A stretch of 64,000 nucleotides of DNA from G038396625 sp038396625 (GTDB taxonomy: Bacteria > Bacillota > Clostridia > Peptostreptococcales > Thermotaleaceae). Location of the stretch: NCBI GenBank assembly GCA_038396625.1, contig CP121688.1, forward strand, positions 2,294,001 to 2,358,000, written 5' to 3'. The notes below the pieces were generated by a model, which saw nothing but the letters and a program-made list of their open reading frames with translations, was not told the origin of the DNA and searched no databases. Below are positions 8,990 through 18,271 of this stretch, piece after piece. Numbering within the stretch: position 1 is the first letter of the stretch; every line of letters begins with the position of its first letter. The position numbers and the translations under genes are program-made.

Positions 8990-10327
8990 CTAAATAGGCC
9001 TTTTCTTGACATGTTTAATGATCGCATAGCAAATAGAATAAAATATTACCAAACTTAATCCCGCTAGCAATCCTAAGCCTTGTCCTTCAATCAATGGCAT
9101 ACTTCCTATAATAACAATCATTAGAATCATCGCTATCCAAGATGTATAGGGATATGCAGGAAGTTGACAATTGCCCTTTGGAGGACAACCATGTCCTTTT
9201 CGAAACTTATAATGTGTAGCAAGAATGATTACGTAAGTAAATAATAAAGAAAAACCTCCTGAACTCACTAAAAATAGATAAACTTGTTTAGGAAGAAAGA
9301 AAGCCATTCCTAACCCTAACAACATCGCAATTCCAGAAAAAATAATACCTCTATAAGGAATATCCCCTTTATCTTTAATCCATTGTGGTGCGTAGCCTTC
9401 TTCTGCTAAAGAACGTATCATCCTTCCTAAACCAAAGGTGGCTGCCAGCATTGTTGATAAGATGGCGGTGACCAAAACAACATTGATTGCTCCCGCTGCC
9501 CAGCTTACCTTTTTAGCTTCTAAGGCTGCCACCATCGGACTCACTTCTTCTGTAAGACGATTTGTAGGTATTAAAGGCAATAATACTGCAACAGCAGTTG
9601 TGTATAATCCCACTAATCCTAAAACAGTGTATGTAATCGCCTTAGGTACAACTCGATGCGGATTTGCTGTCTCTGAGGCCGCTAAACCAATTATTTCAAA
9701 CCCAGCATAAGTGAACATGACAATTAGCATACTACCAGCTATTCCTGATATTCCCGACGGAAATAAAGGCTCTCTAGATAAAGCACCCATACCAATAGCA
9801 GATCTATTGGGCATTAATCCTATTACCAGGGCAAGTCCTAGAACTATAAAACCTACAATAGCCAAAAGCTTTACAGCTGCTAGCCCACTTTCTAACTTAC
9901 TTAAACGGTCTGCACCTAATAAATTAGCTGCTGTCACAATTAATATAATTATAGAACCTAACACAGGTACCGAAATTTGTGGGAACCATATTCTTAAAAA
10001 CAAAGATACTGCTGCAGCTTCACTAGACATGGCTAATATTAATCCCGTCCAATATACCCATCCTACAACAAATCCAACGCCAGGACCAAAAGCGCGTTGC
10101 GCAAATGTTCTAAAAGATCCCGGGGCTGCATCTGCCACAGTCATTTCTGAAAGAGCAAATAGAATCAAATATACTAATCCTCCTACTAATATATAAGCGA
10201 AAATTACTGCCGGTCCCGCAGCACGGATGGCAATTGCTGAACCCAAGAAAAACGATCCTCCAACCACTGTTCCTAATGCCATCATTGTCAATTGCCATGC
10301 TGATAAACCTGTATCTGTATTTTTCAT
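8990..10327 (-). CDS. APC superfamily amino-acid permease
   Basis: A 445-residue membrane protein with about twelve transmembrane helices and the APC-family signature near the N terminus: LSAWQLTMMALGTVVGGSFF, in which the glycine-rich GTVVGGS breaks helix 1. GFEIIGLAASETANPHRVVP in the middle matches the helix 6-7 loop of amino-acid permeases. It would take up an amino acid by proton or sodium symport. AGGAGGCAATACCT precedes the ATG. It lies downstream of a GlnK/GlnL-like two-component pair on the same strand (187-base gap), which suggests that pair controls it. Substrate could be glutamine or a related amino acid by that analogy, but this is inference. Confidence 0.88.
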   Translation of the reverse strand: MKNTDTGLSAWQLTMMALGTVVGGSFFLGSAIAIRAAGPAVIFAYILVGGLVYLILFALSEMTVADAAPGSFRTFAQRAFGPGVGFVVGWVYWTGLILAMSSEAAAVSLFLRIWFPQISVPVLGSIIILIVTAANLLGADRLSKLESGLAAVKLLAIVGFIVLGLALVIGLMPNRSAIGMGALSREPLFPSGISGIAGSMLIVMFTYAGFEIIGLAASETANPHRVVPKAITYTVLGLVGLYTTAVAVLLPLIPTNRLTEEVSPMVAALEAKKVSWAAGAINVVLVTAILSTMLAATFGLGRMIRSLAEEGYAPQWIKDKGDIPYRGIIFSGIAMLLGLGMAFFLPKQVYLFLVSSGGFSLLFTYVIILATHYKFRKGHGCPPKGNCQLPAYPYTSWIAMILMIVIIGSMPLIEGQGLGLLAGLSLVIFYSICYAIIKHVKKRPI

Positions 10328-10514
10328 AGGTATTGCCTCCTTAAATGCTTTGAAAAAAATGATCGTTACTTTGCATCATATAAAATCCTGCCGAATTCAC
10401 ACTTTCATAAGATAAAAGCTGATTTAATGGTATTTTTTATATGATTTAGTATAATCAATTTACATCTTAGATATTACCTATGAAATCTATTTTTCGTTTT
10501 GCTAAGCCCTTAGT

Positions 10515-11360
10515 CTACTTTTCTCCCTCTGCTTTTCGACAGTAAAAAACCATGCCATCGATAAATTTTTTTAGATGTACTTTTCCCCTAGCTTTGCTTT
10601 TCCCACGTATAAAGTCCATCTCTCTTTTGACCTGATGAAAATTATAAAGACTATTAGCGTATTCCACAAAAACTTCATTCATGTAATCTTCAATTCCTAA
10701 ATTTGCAATATTCACCATTCCTGTAGATGCTGTTCTCCTTATTCTTTGTTCCATTGTTTTTGGATTATTTGTAAAATGATTACATAAATCTTTTATCGTA
10801 TAGCACGCTACATTTTTATTCTCTTTTAATAACAATCTCACAATATCTATAATATCTTGTGTTCCCGATTCTCCCATGATGCCAATTTTCTGCATTACAT
10901 TTTTTATATGTTCTACATAATCCTTTTTTTCATCAATTTGAGGAGCAGTATTGTCTCCAAAAAGTTTTTGGATTTCAATTAAGGTGCGATTCATTCGTAA
11001 TCGTTCTCCAACCTTCAGAATAACATTCTCTACTTCCACTGCATTAATTGGCTTATAGATATAATATTCTACACCATTTTGATAGGCTTTTCCAACCATA
11101 TTTTTTGATGAAACTTGTGAAATCATAATGAACAACATATCAGGATATAGTGCCTTGGCTTCTTTGACCAAAGATAGACCATCTTTGCCTGGCATCAACA
11201 AATCCAATAATACAATATCAGGTTTTAACGCTTGAATTTCTTTAATTCCTGCTGCCCCATCCATCGCATAACCCAATAATTGCCCTAAGTCTCTATCTAC
11301 TATAATTTTTTGTAAAATTTTAATGATATTTCTATCGTCTTCAATAATAAATATCTTCAA
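10515..11360 (-). CDS. response regulator, GlnL/YcbB type
   Basis: A 281-residue regulator. Residues 1-120 are a receiver with the acidic pair at EDD (7-9), the phosphoacceptor Asp53 in LLDLLMPGKDG and Lys in YIYKPI. The remaining 160 residues are helical and match the YcbB-type output region of Bacillus GlnL rather than an OmpR or LuxR domain. In B. subtilis GlnL with kinase GlnK activates glutaminase and glutamine transport genes. It starts six bases after the stop of the kinase gene, and an amino-acid permease follows. The pairing and neighbour support a role in amino-acid uptake control; the exact signal is unknown. Confidence 0.78.
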   Translation of the reverse strand: MKIFIIEDDRNIIKILQKIIVDRDLGQLLGYAMDGAAGIKEIQALKPDIVLLDLLMPGKDGLSLVKEAKALYPDMLFIMISQVSSKNMVGKAYQNGVEYYIYKPINAVEVENVILKVGERLRMNRTLIEIQKLFGDNTAPQIDEKKDYVEHIKNVMQKIGIMGESGTQDIIDIVRLLLKENKNVACYTIKDLCNHFTNNPKTMEQRIRRTASTGMVNIANLGIEDYMNEVFVEYANSLYNFHQVKREMDFIRGKSKARGKVHLKKFIDGMVFYCRKAEGEK

Positions 11361-11365
11361 TCGTT

Positions 11366-12634
11366 TTACACCTCCAAAACCTCTTTTGGAATCGATATGA
11401 CAAAGGACGAACCTTTTCCTTCTATTGCATCTACTTCAATCTTTCCTTTTAACCGTTCTTCAACCACATTTTTAACCAAGCTCAGTCCAAGCCCTCTATT
11501 AATATGACCTGTACAATAATCAATCTTTGTAGAAAAACCTGGTGAAAAAATAAAGCCTAAATCTTCCTTTTTTATTCCACAGCCCGTATCTGTAATATGA
11601 AAAATATGTTCTATTTCATTTTCTTTATGAATAAAAGAAATTTTTGCTTCTTTTTGTGATGAATCTATAGCGTCCATTGCATTCATAACAAGATTTCGAA
11701 AAACAGACATTAAATAATAATGTTTGGTAGTAAAAAAATCATTTCCTATAACAAAATCTAATTGAATCGCTTGTCCTCTATATTTCATTTCGTTAATCAT
11801 GCTTTCTCGTAGTATTAAAAGAATTTCTTTAAAAGACATTCCCTTATCTTTTAGCTTGTTATCTATAATTTCTTCTATCCCTCGAAAAACCAAACCATAT
11901 TCTTTTTTAATTTCATGCACATCCTTTGCTATTTCTAGAGAAATACTTGTCCATGTGTCTTTTTCAACCTCTAATGATATTTTTTCAAATAATTGATAAG
12001 CATTAGACATTACTTTTTCTATATTGTCCATACTTTTTTCCATCCAATACATTTCTGTCTTCAAACGAGAAGTTAACCATAATAATTTTTTGTATCGTTC
12101 TTCATGCTCTTCTTTTAAAATAAGCATCTTATAATATTTAAAACCATTTAATACAATCCACACGATACTTGATCGTATCATTGCTACTAACAATAAAATA
12201 GGAGTTATTTTTAAAAAAGATATATAGAAATTCTCATGAATTCTTATAAATAGTTCTATTAGATTTGATAAATAATCACAAATAAATACAATCCAGAAAA
12301 ACTGATTTAAATTAAATATAGTATTTTTTTTACTAAACACGGCATATAAGATTCCATAAAATCCATAAAAAAGGATTTCAGGAAAATAAGCCCATATAAC
12401 TTCATGATAGTTCCCTTGACCTATAGCATAAATAATTACTCTTCCCAAATATACCATGATGGCTGTTATTATACCAGTTTGAACTGTATTTAAATCACGA
12501 AAGGTAAAAAGAAATATTGGGAAAAGTATAATCCCAAAAGAAATTTTAAATCCTGGCATAAATAGGTTTATATTAATTTGTGCAGCTAATCCAGCAATGA
12601 GTGAAACTAATAGCATTTTTTTAACTTTTTTCAT
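11366..12634 (-). CDS. membrane sensor histidine kinase, GlnK-like
   Basis: A 422-residue kinase. Residues 1-165 contain about five transmembrane helices with little extracellular sequence, then a coiled linker. The likely phosphoacceptor is His240 in DVHEIKKEYG, in a dimerisation helix that resembles GlnK more than HisKA. The HATPase domain has the N box FRNLVMNAMDA, the G1 box DTGCGIKKED, and the G2 box GRGLGLSLVK. The gene is transcribed just ahead of its response regulator. The membrane-embedded sensor suggests a small ligand or the partner permease is sensed in or near the membrane. Confidence 0.8.
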   Translation of the reverse strand: MKKVKKMLLVSLIAGLAAQININLFMPGFKISFGIILFPIFLFTFRDLNTVQTGIITAIMVYLGRVIIYAIGQGNYHEVIWAYFPEILFYGFYGILYAVFSKKNTIFNLNQFFWIVFICDYLSNLIELFIRIHENFYISFLKITPILLLVAMIRSSIVWIVLNGFKYYKMLILKEEHEERYKKLLWLTSRLKTEMYWMEKSMDNIEKVMSNAYQLFEKISLEVEKDTWTSISLEIAKDVHEIKKEYGLVFRGIEEIIDNKLKDKGMSFKEILLILRESMINEMKYRGQAIQLDFVIGNDFFTTKHYYLMSVFRNLVMNAMDAIDSSQKEAKISFIHKENEIEHIFHITDTGCGIKKEDLGFIFSPGFSTKIDYCTGHINRGLGLSLVKNVVEERLKGKIEVDAIEGKGSSFVISIPKEVLEV

Positions 12635-12831
12635 TTTTATTTATCCTCATTTACGCATCGATTGATGGATCAAATATCTTTCATATTATTTCAGAAAATT
12701 TTCAAGTGTTTTTATTCCATAAAAGCTTTTACTTATATAGATCTCTTCTTTCTTATAGTATATAGCATCTTTCTTCTAACAGCATATATTCTCTAAAGCA
12801 TATTTTATCATATTTCAAAAGAAGATTACCC

Positions 12832-12865
12832 AAAAAGTATCTGCCCTTATTTGCAGATACTTTTT
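12832..12865 (-). terminator. intrinsic terminator after PTS EIIC
   Basis: AAAAAGTATCTGC pairs with GCAGATACTTTTT over an eight-base loop. It sits 63 bases past the stop of the EIIC gene on the minus strand and ends in TTTTT. Confidence 0.85.
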
Positions 12866-12927
12866 TAGCAAACTTCTTTAAATATACTTTCTATAGGAAA
12901 TCTACCTTGGTATACTATAAACTTGTC

Positions 12928-13971
12928 TTAAGAAATAATAGGTTCTTTTTTAAACATCCTTTTATTTGTTTCTTCTACTTCTTCTTTCTTAGCAAACTTA
13001 AATACTATTCCTCCAATCCATCCCCCGACAATCCCACCAATTATCGCAAAAAACAGTGCTTTCATGACAACCAATGGATCATTGAATGCGAGAGGAGCTA
13101 ATAACCCTGGAATAGGGGATGCAGTACCTGGTGCATTATTAATAATGCCAAAATAAGCAGCAGAAATTCCTGCTAAACCTCCTCCTAATAAGTTTGACGC
13201 AAAGATAGGCAAAGGATTTGAACACACAATATCTGCCTGTGTTAATGGTTCTAACATCACACCAACGATATTGCTAGCATTACCAAATTTTAATTTCTTA
13301 AATATCATACCATTGGTAAAAGATCCTCCTACACATGCTATAGCAGCAATTCCCATTGGTAGACCATGTAATCCCAGCATGGCAGTTAATGCCATCGAAC
13401 TAAGTGGTGATGTACACAATATTTTCATGATCCCACCCAATAAAAATCCCATTAAAATTGGTGATTGATTAGCAGCAACCAGAATCATATCTCCAATATT
13501 CAGCATTGTTTCGTCTACAACAGGAGCTACTTGTACTGCAATTAATCTAGCAAATGGTGCAATGAGTAACACCCCTGTTATTATATCAATGCCCTTAGGT
13601 AGTTTTTTCTCTAAAATAGGCCCTACTAATCCAACAATATATCCTGCAATAAATCCAGGCAATATACCCATTCCTGTCAAACTAATCCCCGCAGCAACAG
13701 CATATACAGGATTCACACCCATATTTAATCCTACAAGAATAGCAGCTGCTACCCCACCCATACTTCCAGCAGCTCCTCCTACTTCTCCTAAAAAGTAAAC
13801 TTCTAAAAAGTCACCAAATATATATTTGTGTATTGCTTCTACTAAAAAACTAGCTACAGCTGCATTCGCAAGTCCTGACATTGCTTTTTGTCCTTTTGGA
13901 GCTTTTATGCTAAAAACGGAAAAAATGAGTAGTGCAAATAATAACAATCCCATACCTTTAAGCATTTCCAT
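12928..13971 (-). CDS. PTS sugar transporter subunit IIC (EIIC_2 type), solitary
   Basis: A 347-residue, glycine- and alanine-rich membrane protein with about nine helices. Segments such as GGAAGSMGGVAAAILVGLNMG, GMGILPGFIAGYIVGLVG and NNAPGTASPIPGLLAP fit the PTS_EIIC_2 family, the membrane channel part of a phosphotransferase system. No IIA or IIB gene is near, so it either borrows those from elsewhere or has a non-standard role. I chose the ATG at 13971 because AAAGGAGGAAATAG lies directly ahead; an upstream in-frame start at 14013 would put that ribosome binding site inside the gene. A cre-like palindrome lies about 370 bases upstream. Confidence 0.75.
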   Translation of the reverse strand: MEMLKGMGLLLFALLIFSVFSIKAPKGQKAMSGLANAAVASFLVEAIHKYIFGDFLEVYFLGEVGGAAGSMGGVAAAILVGLNMGVNPVYAVAAGISLTGMGILPGFIAGYIVGLVGPILEKKLPKGIDIITGVLLIAPFARLIAVQVAPVVDETMLNIGDMILVAANQSPILMGFLLGGIMKILCTSPLSSMALTAMLGLHGLPMGIAAIACVGGSFTNGMIFKKLKFGNASNIVGVMLEPLTQADIVCSNPLPIFASNLLGGGLAGISAAYFGIINNAPGTASPIPGLLAPLAFNDPLVVMKALFFAIIGGIVGGWIGGIVFKFAKKEEVEETNKRMFKKEPIIS

Positions 13972-14211
13972 TCTATTTCCTCCTTTTATACTATTGGTTT
14001 TAGAATTCTTCATTCTAATTTTAGCTTGTGCCAGTAAAAAAATACCTTCCTTAATAATTTCATTCTAATTTTCTTATACCATATTTAAGGCTATAAAACT
14101 TGTTATAGCATCATTTATCTTTTAATACAATTCCTTATACCCCCTCTCTTGCTTTATGTATATAATTAAAATCTATATACTACGATTCTAAAATATAATC
14201 ATTTCATCTTA

Positions 14212-14222
14212 GAAACGTTTTC
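14212..14222. promoter_or_regulatory. weaker second cre-like site
   Basis: GAAACGTTTTC, with the same CG-centred core as the site at 14343 but less symmetric flanks. It lies between that site and the EIIC start, so a double operator is possible. Confidence 0.3.
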
Positions 14223-14340
14223 CTGGTACCTTCAAGTATCTTAGAATAATTGATATTTCTTCAGTAACATTCTATAAATTTAGTGATGAATTTTGCATTA
14301 TAAATAAATAATTGATTGAATAAATTTTTTACAATTATTG

Positions 14341-14356
14341 AGAAAACGTTTTCATC
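14341..14356. promoter_or_regulatory. cre-like operator (CcpA/LacI family)
   Basis: The core GAAAACGTTTTC (14343-14354) is a perfect 12-bp palindrome. Read on the minus strand as ATGAAAACGTTTTCTC it fits the catabolite-responsive element WTGNAANCGNWNNCWW at all but the last position. It lies upstream of the solitary EIIC gene, so catabolite control or a LacI-type repressor probably acts on that gene. Confidence 0.6.
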
Positions 14357-14468
14357 CGCCTTCACTGACTTTGTTTTTATAAGTATAGATAACTGGTTTC
14401 AAAAAACTTCAATAAGTTTCAAATTCCTTTATTAAAATTTTAAAAAATTTGTAGTTTCTGTTTTAAAA

Positions 14469-14502
14469 AAACTTCACTTATACCATCGTATAAGTGAAGT
14501 TT
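14469..14502 (-). terminator. intrinsic terminator after the 179-residue hypothetical gene
   Basis: AAACTTCACTTATA and TATAAGTGAAGTTT form a 14-bp stem with a six-base loop. On the minus strand it follows the stop at 14578 and runs into TTTTTTAAAA. Confidence 0.85.
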
Positions 14503-14577
14503 CTTTTCTTACATCAAAGTAAACAAGTATCTATTTTTCCATGATTCTTCGTCTATCCATTTATGCCTCATTCATTG

Positions 14578-15117
14578 TTAATTATTCAATAATTCATATA
14601 ATTTTGCTTCTATAAACTCAATAAAATCCTTCTCTCCTATAGTTGTTTTATCTTCATATAAATCTGGTTTAACTCTAAAGAAATTGATAATCAGCTTATT
14701 ATCTACAATATTATATTCATCTAAATGCCCTGGTAAAAATATCACTTCCACCTCTTGATAATCCTTTTTATTTGTTTTTGCATTTAGCTTATCTACTAAA
14801 AAATCTAAATTTAAGGTTTTTATTGGCTGAACCATCATGTTGGTATATTCTAAGTCCTCTAGCATCCACATGTTATTGTTCCAAAATCTACCTTCTTTCT
14901 TGGTTTTACTAACAAATGGTTCTCTATTTGATATAGCACTTAAGACCCTTCGTACAGATTCTTTGCTAAATTCATCATCATATACATAATTCATTTGGGA
15001 TAAATTAGCAATATCATTCAAATAACTTTCTCCCACTTTTTCTTTTTCATTTGTAGCTTGCCAATAATAAAGCATGGCTTCAATTGCATCTACGTTAATT
15101 TTTATTCTTTGCAACAT
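14578..15117 (-). CDS. hypothetical protein, 179 residues
   Basis: A soluble, acidic protein without signal peptide or membrane segment. I do not recognise its family with confidence. The first half is predicted helical (IDAIEAMLYYWQ-like start, then YLNDIANLSQMNYVYDDEFS and a helix with RRVLSAISNREPF), suggesting a small helical domain; the second half alternates strands and helices. AAAGGAGAGAATAGAT precedes the ATG and a strong terminator follows. It lies 115 bases after the lipoprotein gene of the two-component operon on the same strand, but nothing ties it to that operon functionally. Confidence 0.65.
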   Translation of the reverse strand: MLQRIKINVDAIEAMLYYWQATNEKEKVGESYLNDIANLSQMNYVYDDEFSKESVRRVLSAISNREPFVSKTKKEGRFWNNNMWMLEDLEYTNMMVQPIKTLNLDFLVDKLNAKTNKKDYQEVEVIFLPGHLDEYNIVDNKLIINFFRVKPDLYEDKTTIGEKDFIEFIEAKLYELLNN

Positions 15118-15231
15118 ATCTATTCTCTCCTTTCAGTAATATTCATACTCTTTCAATTATACGATATATTCTGTTTTGAATCAAAGTATTCTTTAAGCGC
15201 ATGCAACATATCAGTTAGTAGTTAAGCTTCC

Positions 15232-16815
15232 TCAATCATTAATAGCAAATGCTGTATCATCTAAAATACTCTGCCACTTTTCCACATAACTACCAGTAGC
15301 CCACTCTGCCATTACAATAGATTCATCTTTCCGTAATTGTATTTTTTCTAGATATTTATTAGAAAGCACATTGTTTTTCATTGTATAAACATAAATTTCC
15401 TTTTTGGTAATCACAATCGCCAAATCTTGATTTGGCGAAGTGTATACATCTACAGCGTCAGGTACTTTTTCCTTCACTTTATTCCATGGTACATGTAATC
15501 CATCATAATGCACCAGTTTATAAGGTGGAATCATATTTATATTAAACTCTAAAAACTTATTTGGTGAATCAGGCTTTCGATAATAGAGTCTTCCTTTCAT
15601 GATCCAATGACCATTTCTTCTTGCCAAAGTAAAGTTATTCTCAGTTGGTGGGCTTATGTTTTCAATCTCACTTTTACTTAATGTTGCTAAATATGCCTCC
15701 GCTGAATGCATAAATACCTCTTTTCCTTCTTCTCCTACAATATCAGAAACTTTCATCCCCTTTTTATTCGTCATATTATCCATAGGTAATATTTGTATTC
15801 TATTATATCTATTGCCTTTAAATCTATTACCTATGAGGTCAGATGTTTTAGAATACTCTGAAATAATATAATCATTTCCAACAAATAAAATCTTTCTAAA
15901 GATATTAGTATATCTTATTTTTTCTTTTGATTCTTTTGGATCTTGGATGCCCATAGCATGTTTTTTTTCTGTTTCATCACTCTTTATAGCTTTCTTCATA
16001 GGAATAGCATATATTTCATCTGCAATATAGCTTTCTTTTTCTTCTCTAACCACCCCTATTGTCCAAAAACCACTTTTTCTTGGAACAAGCAAATGTGGAT
16101 TTTCTAATATTGGGTAAAGCTTTCTGTTTCTTGCTGAAATCCACAAAGTCCTATATACACTTTCTTGATCAAAAGTATCTTTTTCATTTTGTTCTTCAAT
16201 CGTGTTTTCATTAAGAGATCTTAACCCGATTACGACTCCTGAACGCAATAAATCTGGTTCTGTTTCTAAGCTTGCTTTATTTGGTATAATTTTATTCACC
16301 TTATCTTTTCTCACAATAAATAAATCCGTTTCATCTGAAGTTTTCGTTAGATAATAAAACCTGTCATCAATATAAACGATAAGTTGATTCTCTTTAATTT
16401 CGATGAAATCATAAAAATGTTTTTCGTTGGAAGTTATAGAAATAACATTTACGTTCTCTGATGTCACTTCTAAATCTTTATAATTCTTCTTATAAGTGTA
16501 TAAAAAATAATCTTTTGCAATTACATTTTTCATTTTATATTCTGGATTTACACAATTTTCTTCTCCAAACACCACGGAATCATCATCAAATATAGCAGTT
16601 TTTCCAAGCCAATTATCTGTGCTATTATTGCTTAACATATTTTCTTCTCGTAGCTTATAGTTTTCTACTTTCCATGTTCCTTTAATAGGTATACGTTTAT
16701 TCTCAGGAGGAACAATGCTTTTGCCAATATCTAATTGAATATCCATACATCCTTGCATAAAAAATATATTTATCATTACAAACAAAACAAATCCAATGTA
16801 CTTAATTCTTTTCAT
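15232..16815 (-). CDS. lipoprotein of unknown function
   Basis: A 527-residue exported protein. The N terminus has a short basic stretch, a hydrophobic helix and the lipobox FMQGC with Cys23, so it should be lipid-anchored outside the membrane. The mature part is rich in beta-strand-like segments (GTWKVENYK, WIMKGRLYYRK, LAIVITKKEIYVYTM), which could fold as a beta-propeller or similar, but I recognise no family. It starts 19 bases after the stop of a sensor kinase gene, behind its response regulator, so it may be a signal-binding partner or a target of that two-component system. GGAGAAGAGC precedes the ATG. Confidence 0.75.
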   Translation of the reverse strand: MKRIKYIGFVLFVMINIFFMQGCMDIQLDIGKSIVPPENKRIPIKGTWKVENYKLREENMLSNNSTDNWLGKTAIFDDDSVVFGEENCVNPEYKMKNVIAKDYFLYTYKKNYKDLEVTSENVNVISITSNEKHFYDFIEIKENQLIVYIDDRFYYLTKTSDETDLFIVRKDKVNKIIPNKASLETEPDLLRSGVVIGLRSLNENTIEEQNEKDTFDQESVYRTLWISARNRKLYPILENPHLLVPRKSGFWTIGVVREEKESYIADEIYAIPMKKAIKSDETEKKHAMGIQDPKESKEKIRYTNIFRKILFVGNDYIISEYSKTSDLIGNRFKGNRYNRIQILPMDNMTNKKGMKVSDIVGEEGKEVFMHSAEAYLATLSKSEIENISPPTENNFTLARRNGHWIMKGRLYYRKPDSPNKFLEFNINMIPPYKLVHYDGLHVPWNKVKEKVPDAVDVYTSPNQDLAIVITKKEIYVYTMKNNVLSNKYLEKIQLRKDESIVMAEWATGSYVEKWQSILDDTAFAIND

Positions 16816-16834
16816 ATGCTCTTCTCCTAGACAT

Positions 16835-18235
16835 TTATATTACAATTTTTTCAAAGGGTAGTCTAATCATTACAGTGGTCCCTTTGTTTAACTCACTTTC
16901 TATGGCTAATTCCCCTCCATGTAAGGCAATGATTTCATCACATATAGATAGGCCAATTCCATTTTTGGATTTGCTATTTTTCCCTTTATAAAACTTTTCT
17001 TTTACTTTAGGTAAATCTAAACTACTAATGCCACATCCATTGTCTTCTATAATAAGGCAAATTTCCTTTTTCTCTTGTCTTGCATGAAATTTTACAATCC
17101 CACCTTGATCTGTAAATTTAAATGCATTATCTAGCACATTAATTAATACCTGCTTGATTCTATTTTTATCTAAACAAATAGGAGATATATGGTTGTCATA
17201 GTCTACAATAAATTGGATTTGATCCCTTATTGCACGAGGACCCATATATTTTTCAATATACTCAACTAATTTTCCCACTTCAACTTCTTCTTTATTTAAA
17301 GTGATCTTTCCAGATACAAATTTTGAGAAATCTAAAAGTTCTTCTACCATAGTGGTTAATCTTTCACTTTCTTTTTCTATAATTTTTAATCCTTCTTTTC
17401 TTATCTCCTCTTCTTTTAATTCTCCTGTATTTAACAAAATTGCCCATCCTTTAATCGCTGTTAATGGTGTTCGAATTTCATGAGATACGGAAGAGATAAA
17501 TTCATTCTTCAATTGATCTTTTTTCAATATTTCTTCTGCCATAAAATTTAATGTATCTGAAAGTTTTCCAATTTCATCATCAAAGGTTTTGTGACTTCTT
17601 ACTTTAAAATTTCCCAATGCCATTTTTTCAGCTGCATGAGTTACTTCTTTTATTGGTATGGTAATTGTATTCGCTAAAAAAAGACTTACAGCAACAGATA
17701 TCATCATAACAAAAATACCTATACTCAAGAAAATCAACGATATTCTTTTGATGCCATGATTCACTTCTCTTAAAGAGGTAATAAATCTTAAAACCCCCAC
17801 AATACGCTCACCAGATTTTAAAGGATAAGCAACAGCCATTACATTTAATTCATCATAATTTACTTTTCCTATCCAAAGTCCTTTTTCACCTTTTAATGCT
17901 TGGTGAAAATCTATAGTTTCAATAGGATCTTTTGACACTACGCCAATCGAATCCATCAAAATTTTTCCTGATAAATCAATAATTTGTACCTGCGCAGATG
18001 TCTGCTTCCAAAATACATCTACATTATCTAACACATTATCTCGTAGTGTGGTATTAGAAAAATATCTTGAATAAATTTGTGAAGAAATCATAATTTGATT
18101 TGTAAGTACGTCTTCAACGTTGTTGTAATAATATTGCTTTACAAAGTTTATTAGTATTATTTCTAAAATAAATACACTCATAAAAATAACCAATACAAAA
18201 TTAATCATTAATCGTCTTTTTATGCTCTTCCTCAT
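16835..18235 (-). CDS. sensor histidine kinase (HAMP-HisKA-HATPase)
   Basis: A 466-residue kinase of classical layout. A first membrane helix spans about residues 10-32, an extracellular sensor domain about 33-163, and a second helix about 164-188; HAMP follows (190-240). HisKA contains the phosphoacceptor His252 in SVSHEIRTPLTAIKGW. The HATPase has the N box INVLDNAFKFTD, DNGCGI and KNGIGLSICDEI. It autophosphorylates and passes phosphate to the OmpR-type regulator encoded just upstream in the same operon (36-base gap). The signal is unknown; the adjacent lipoprotein may take part in sensing. Confidence 0.9.
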   Translation of the reverse strand: MRKSIKRRLMINFVLVIFMSVFILEIILINFVKQYYYNNVEDVLTNQIMISSQIYSRYFSNTTLRDNVLDNVDVFWKQTSAQVQIIDLSGKILMDSIGVVSKDPIETIDFHQALKGEKGLWIGKVNYDELNVMAVAYPLKSGERIVGVLRFITSLREVNHGIKRISLIFLSIGIFVMMISVAVSLFLANTITIPIKEVTHAAEKMALGNFKVRSHKTFDDEIGKLSDTLNFMAEEILKKDQLKNEFISSVSHEIRTPLTAIKGWAILLNTGELKEEEIRKEGLKIIEKESERLTTMVEELLDFSKFVSGKITLNKEEVEVGKLVEYIEKYMGPRAIRDQIQFIVDYDNHISPICLDKNRIKQVLINVLDNAFKFTDQGGIVKFHARQEKKEICLIIEDNGCGISSLDLPKVKEKFYKGKNSKSKNGIGLSICDEIIALHGGELAIESELNKGTTVMIRLPFEKIVI

Positions 18236-18271
18236 ATGGGCTCCTATTCTCTTTTGACAGATAAAAACATT

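Noticed and set aside
12686..12700. CodY-box-like TTATTTCAGAAAATT ahead of the GlnK-like kinase gene
   Set aside because: Three mismatches to AATTTTCWGAAAATT; expected often by chance in AT-rich DNA.
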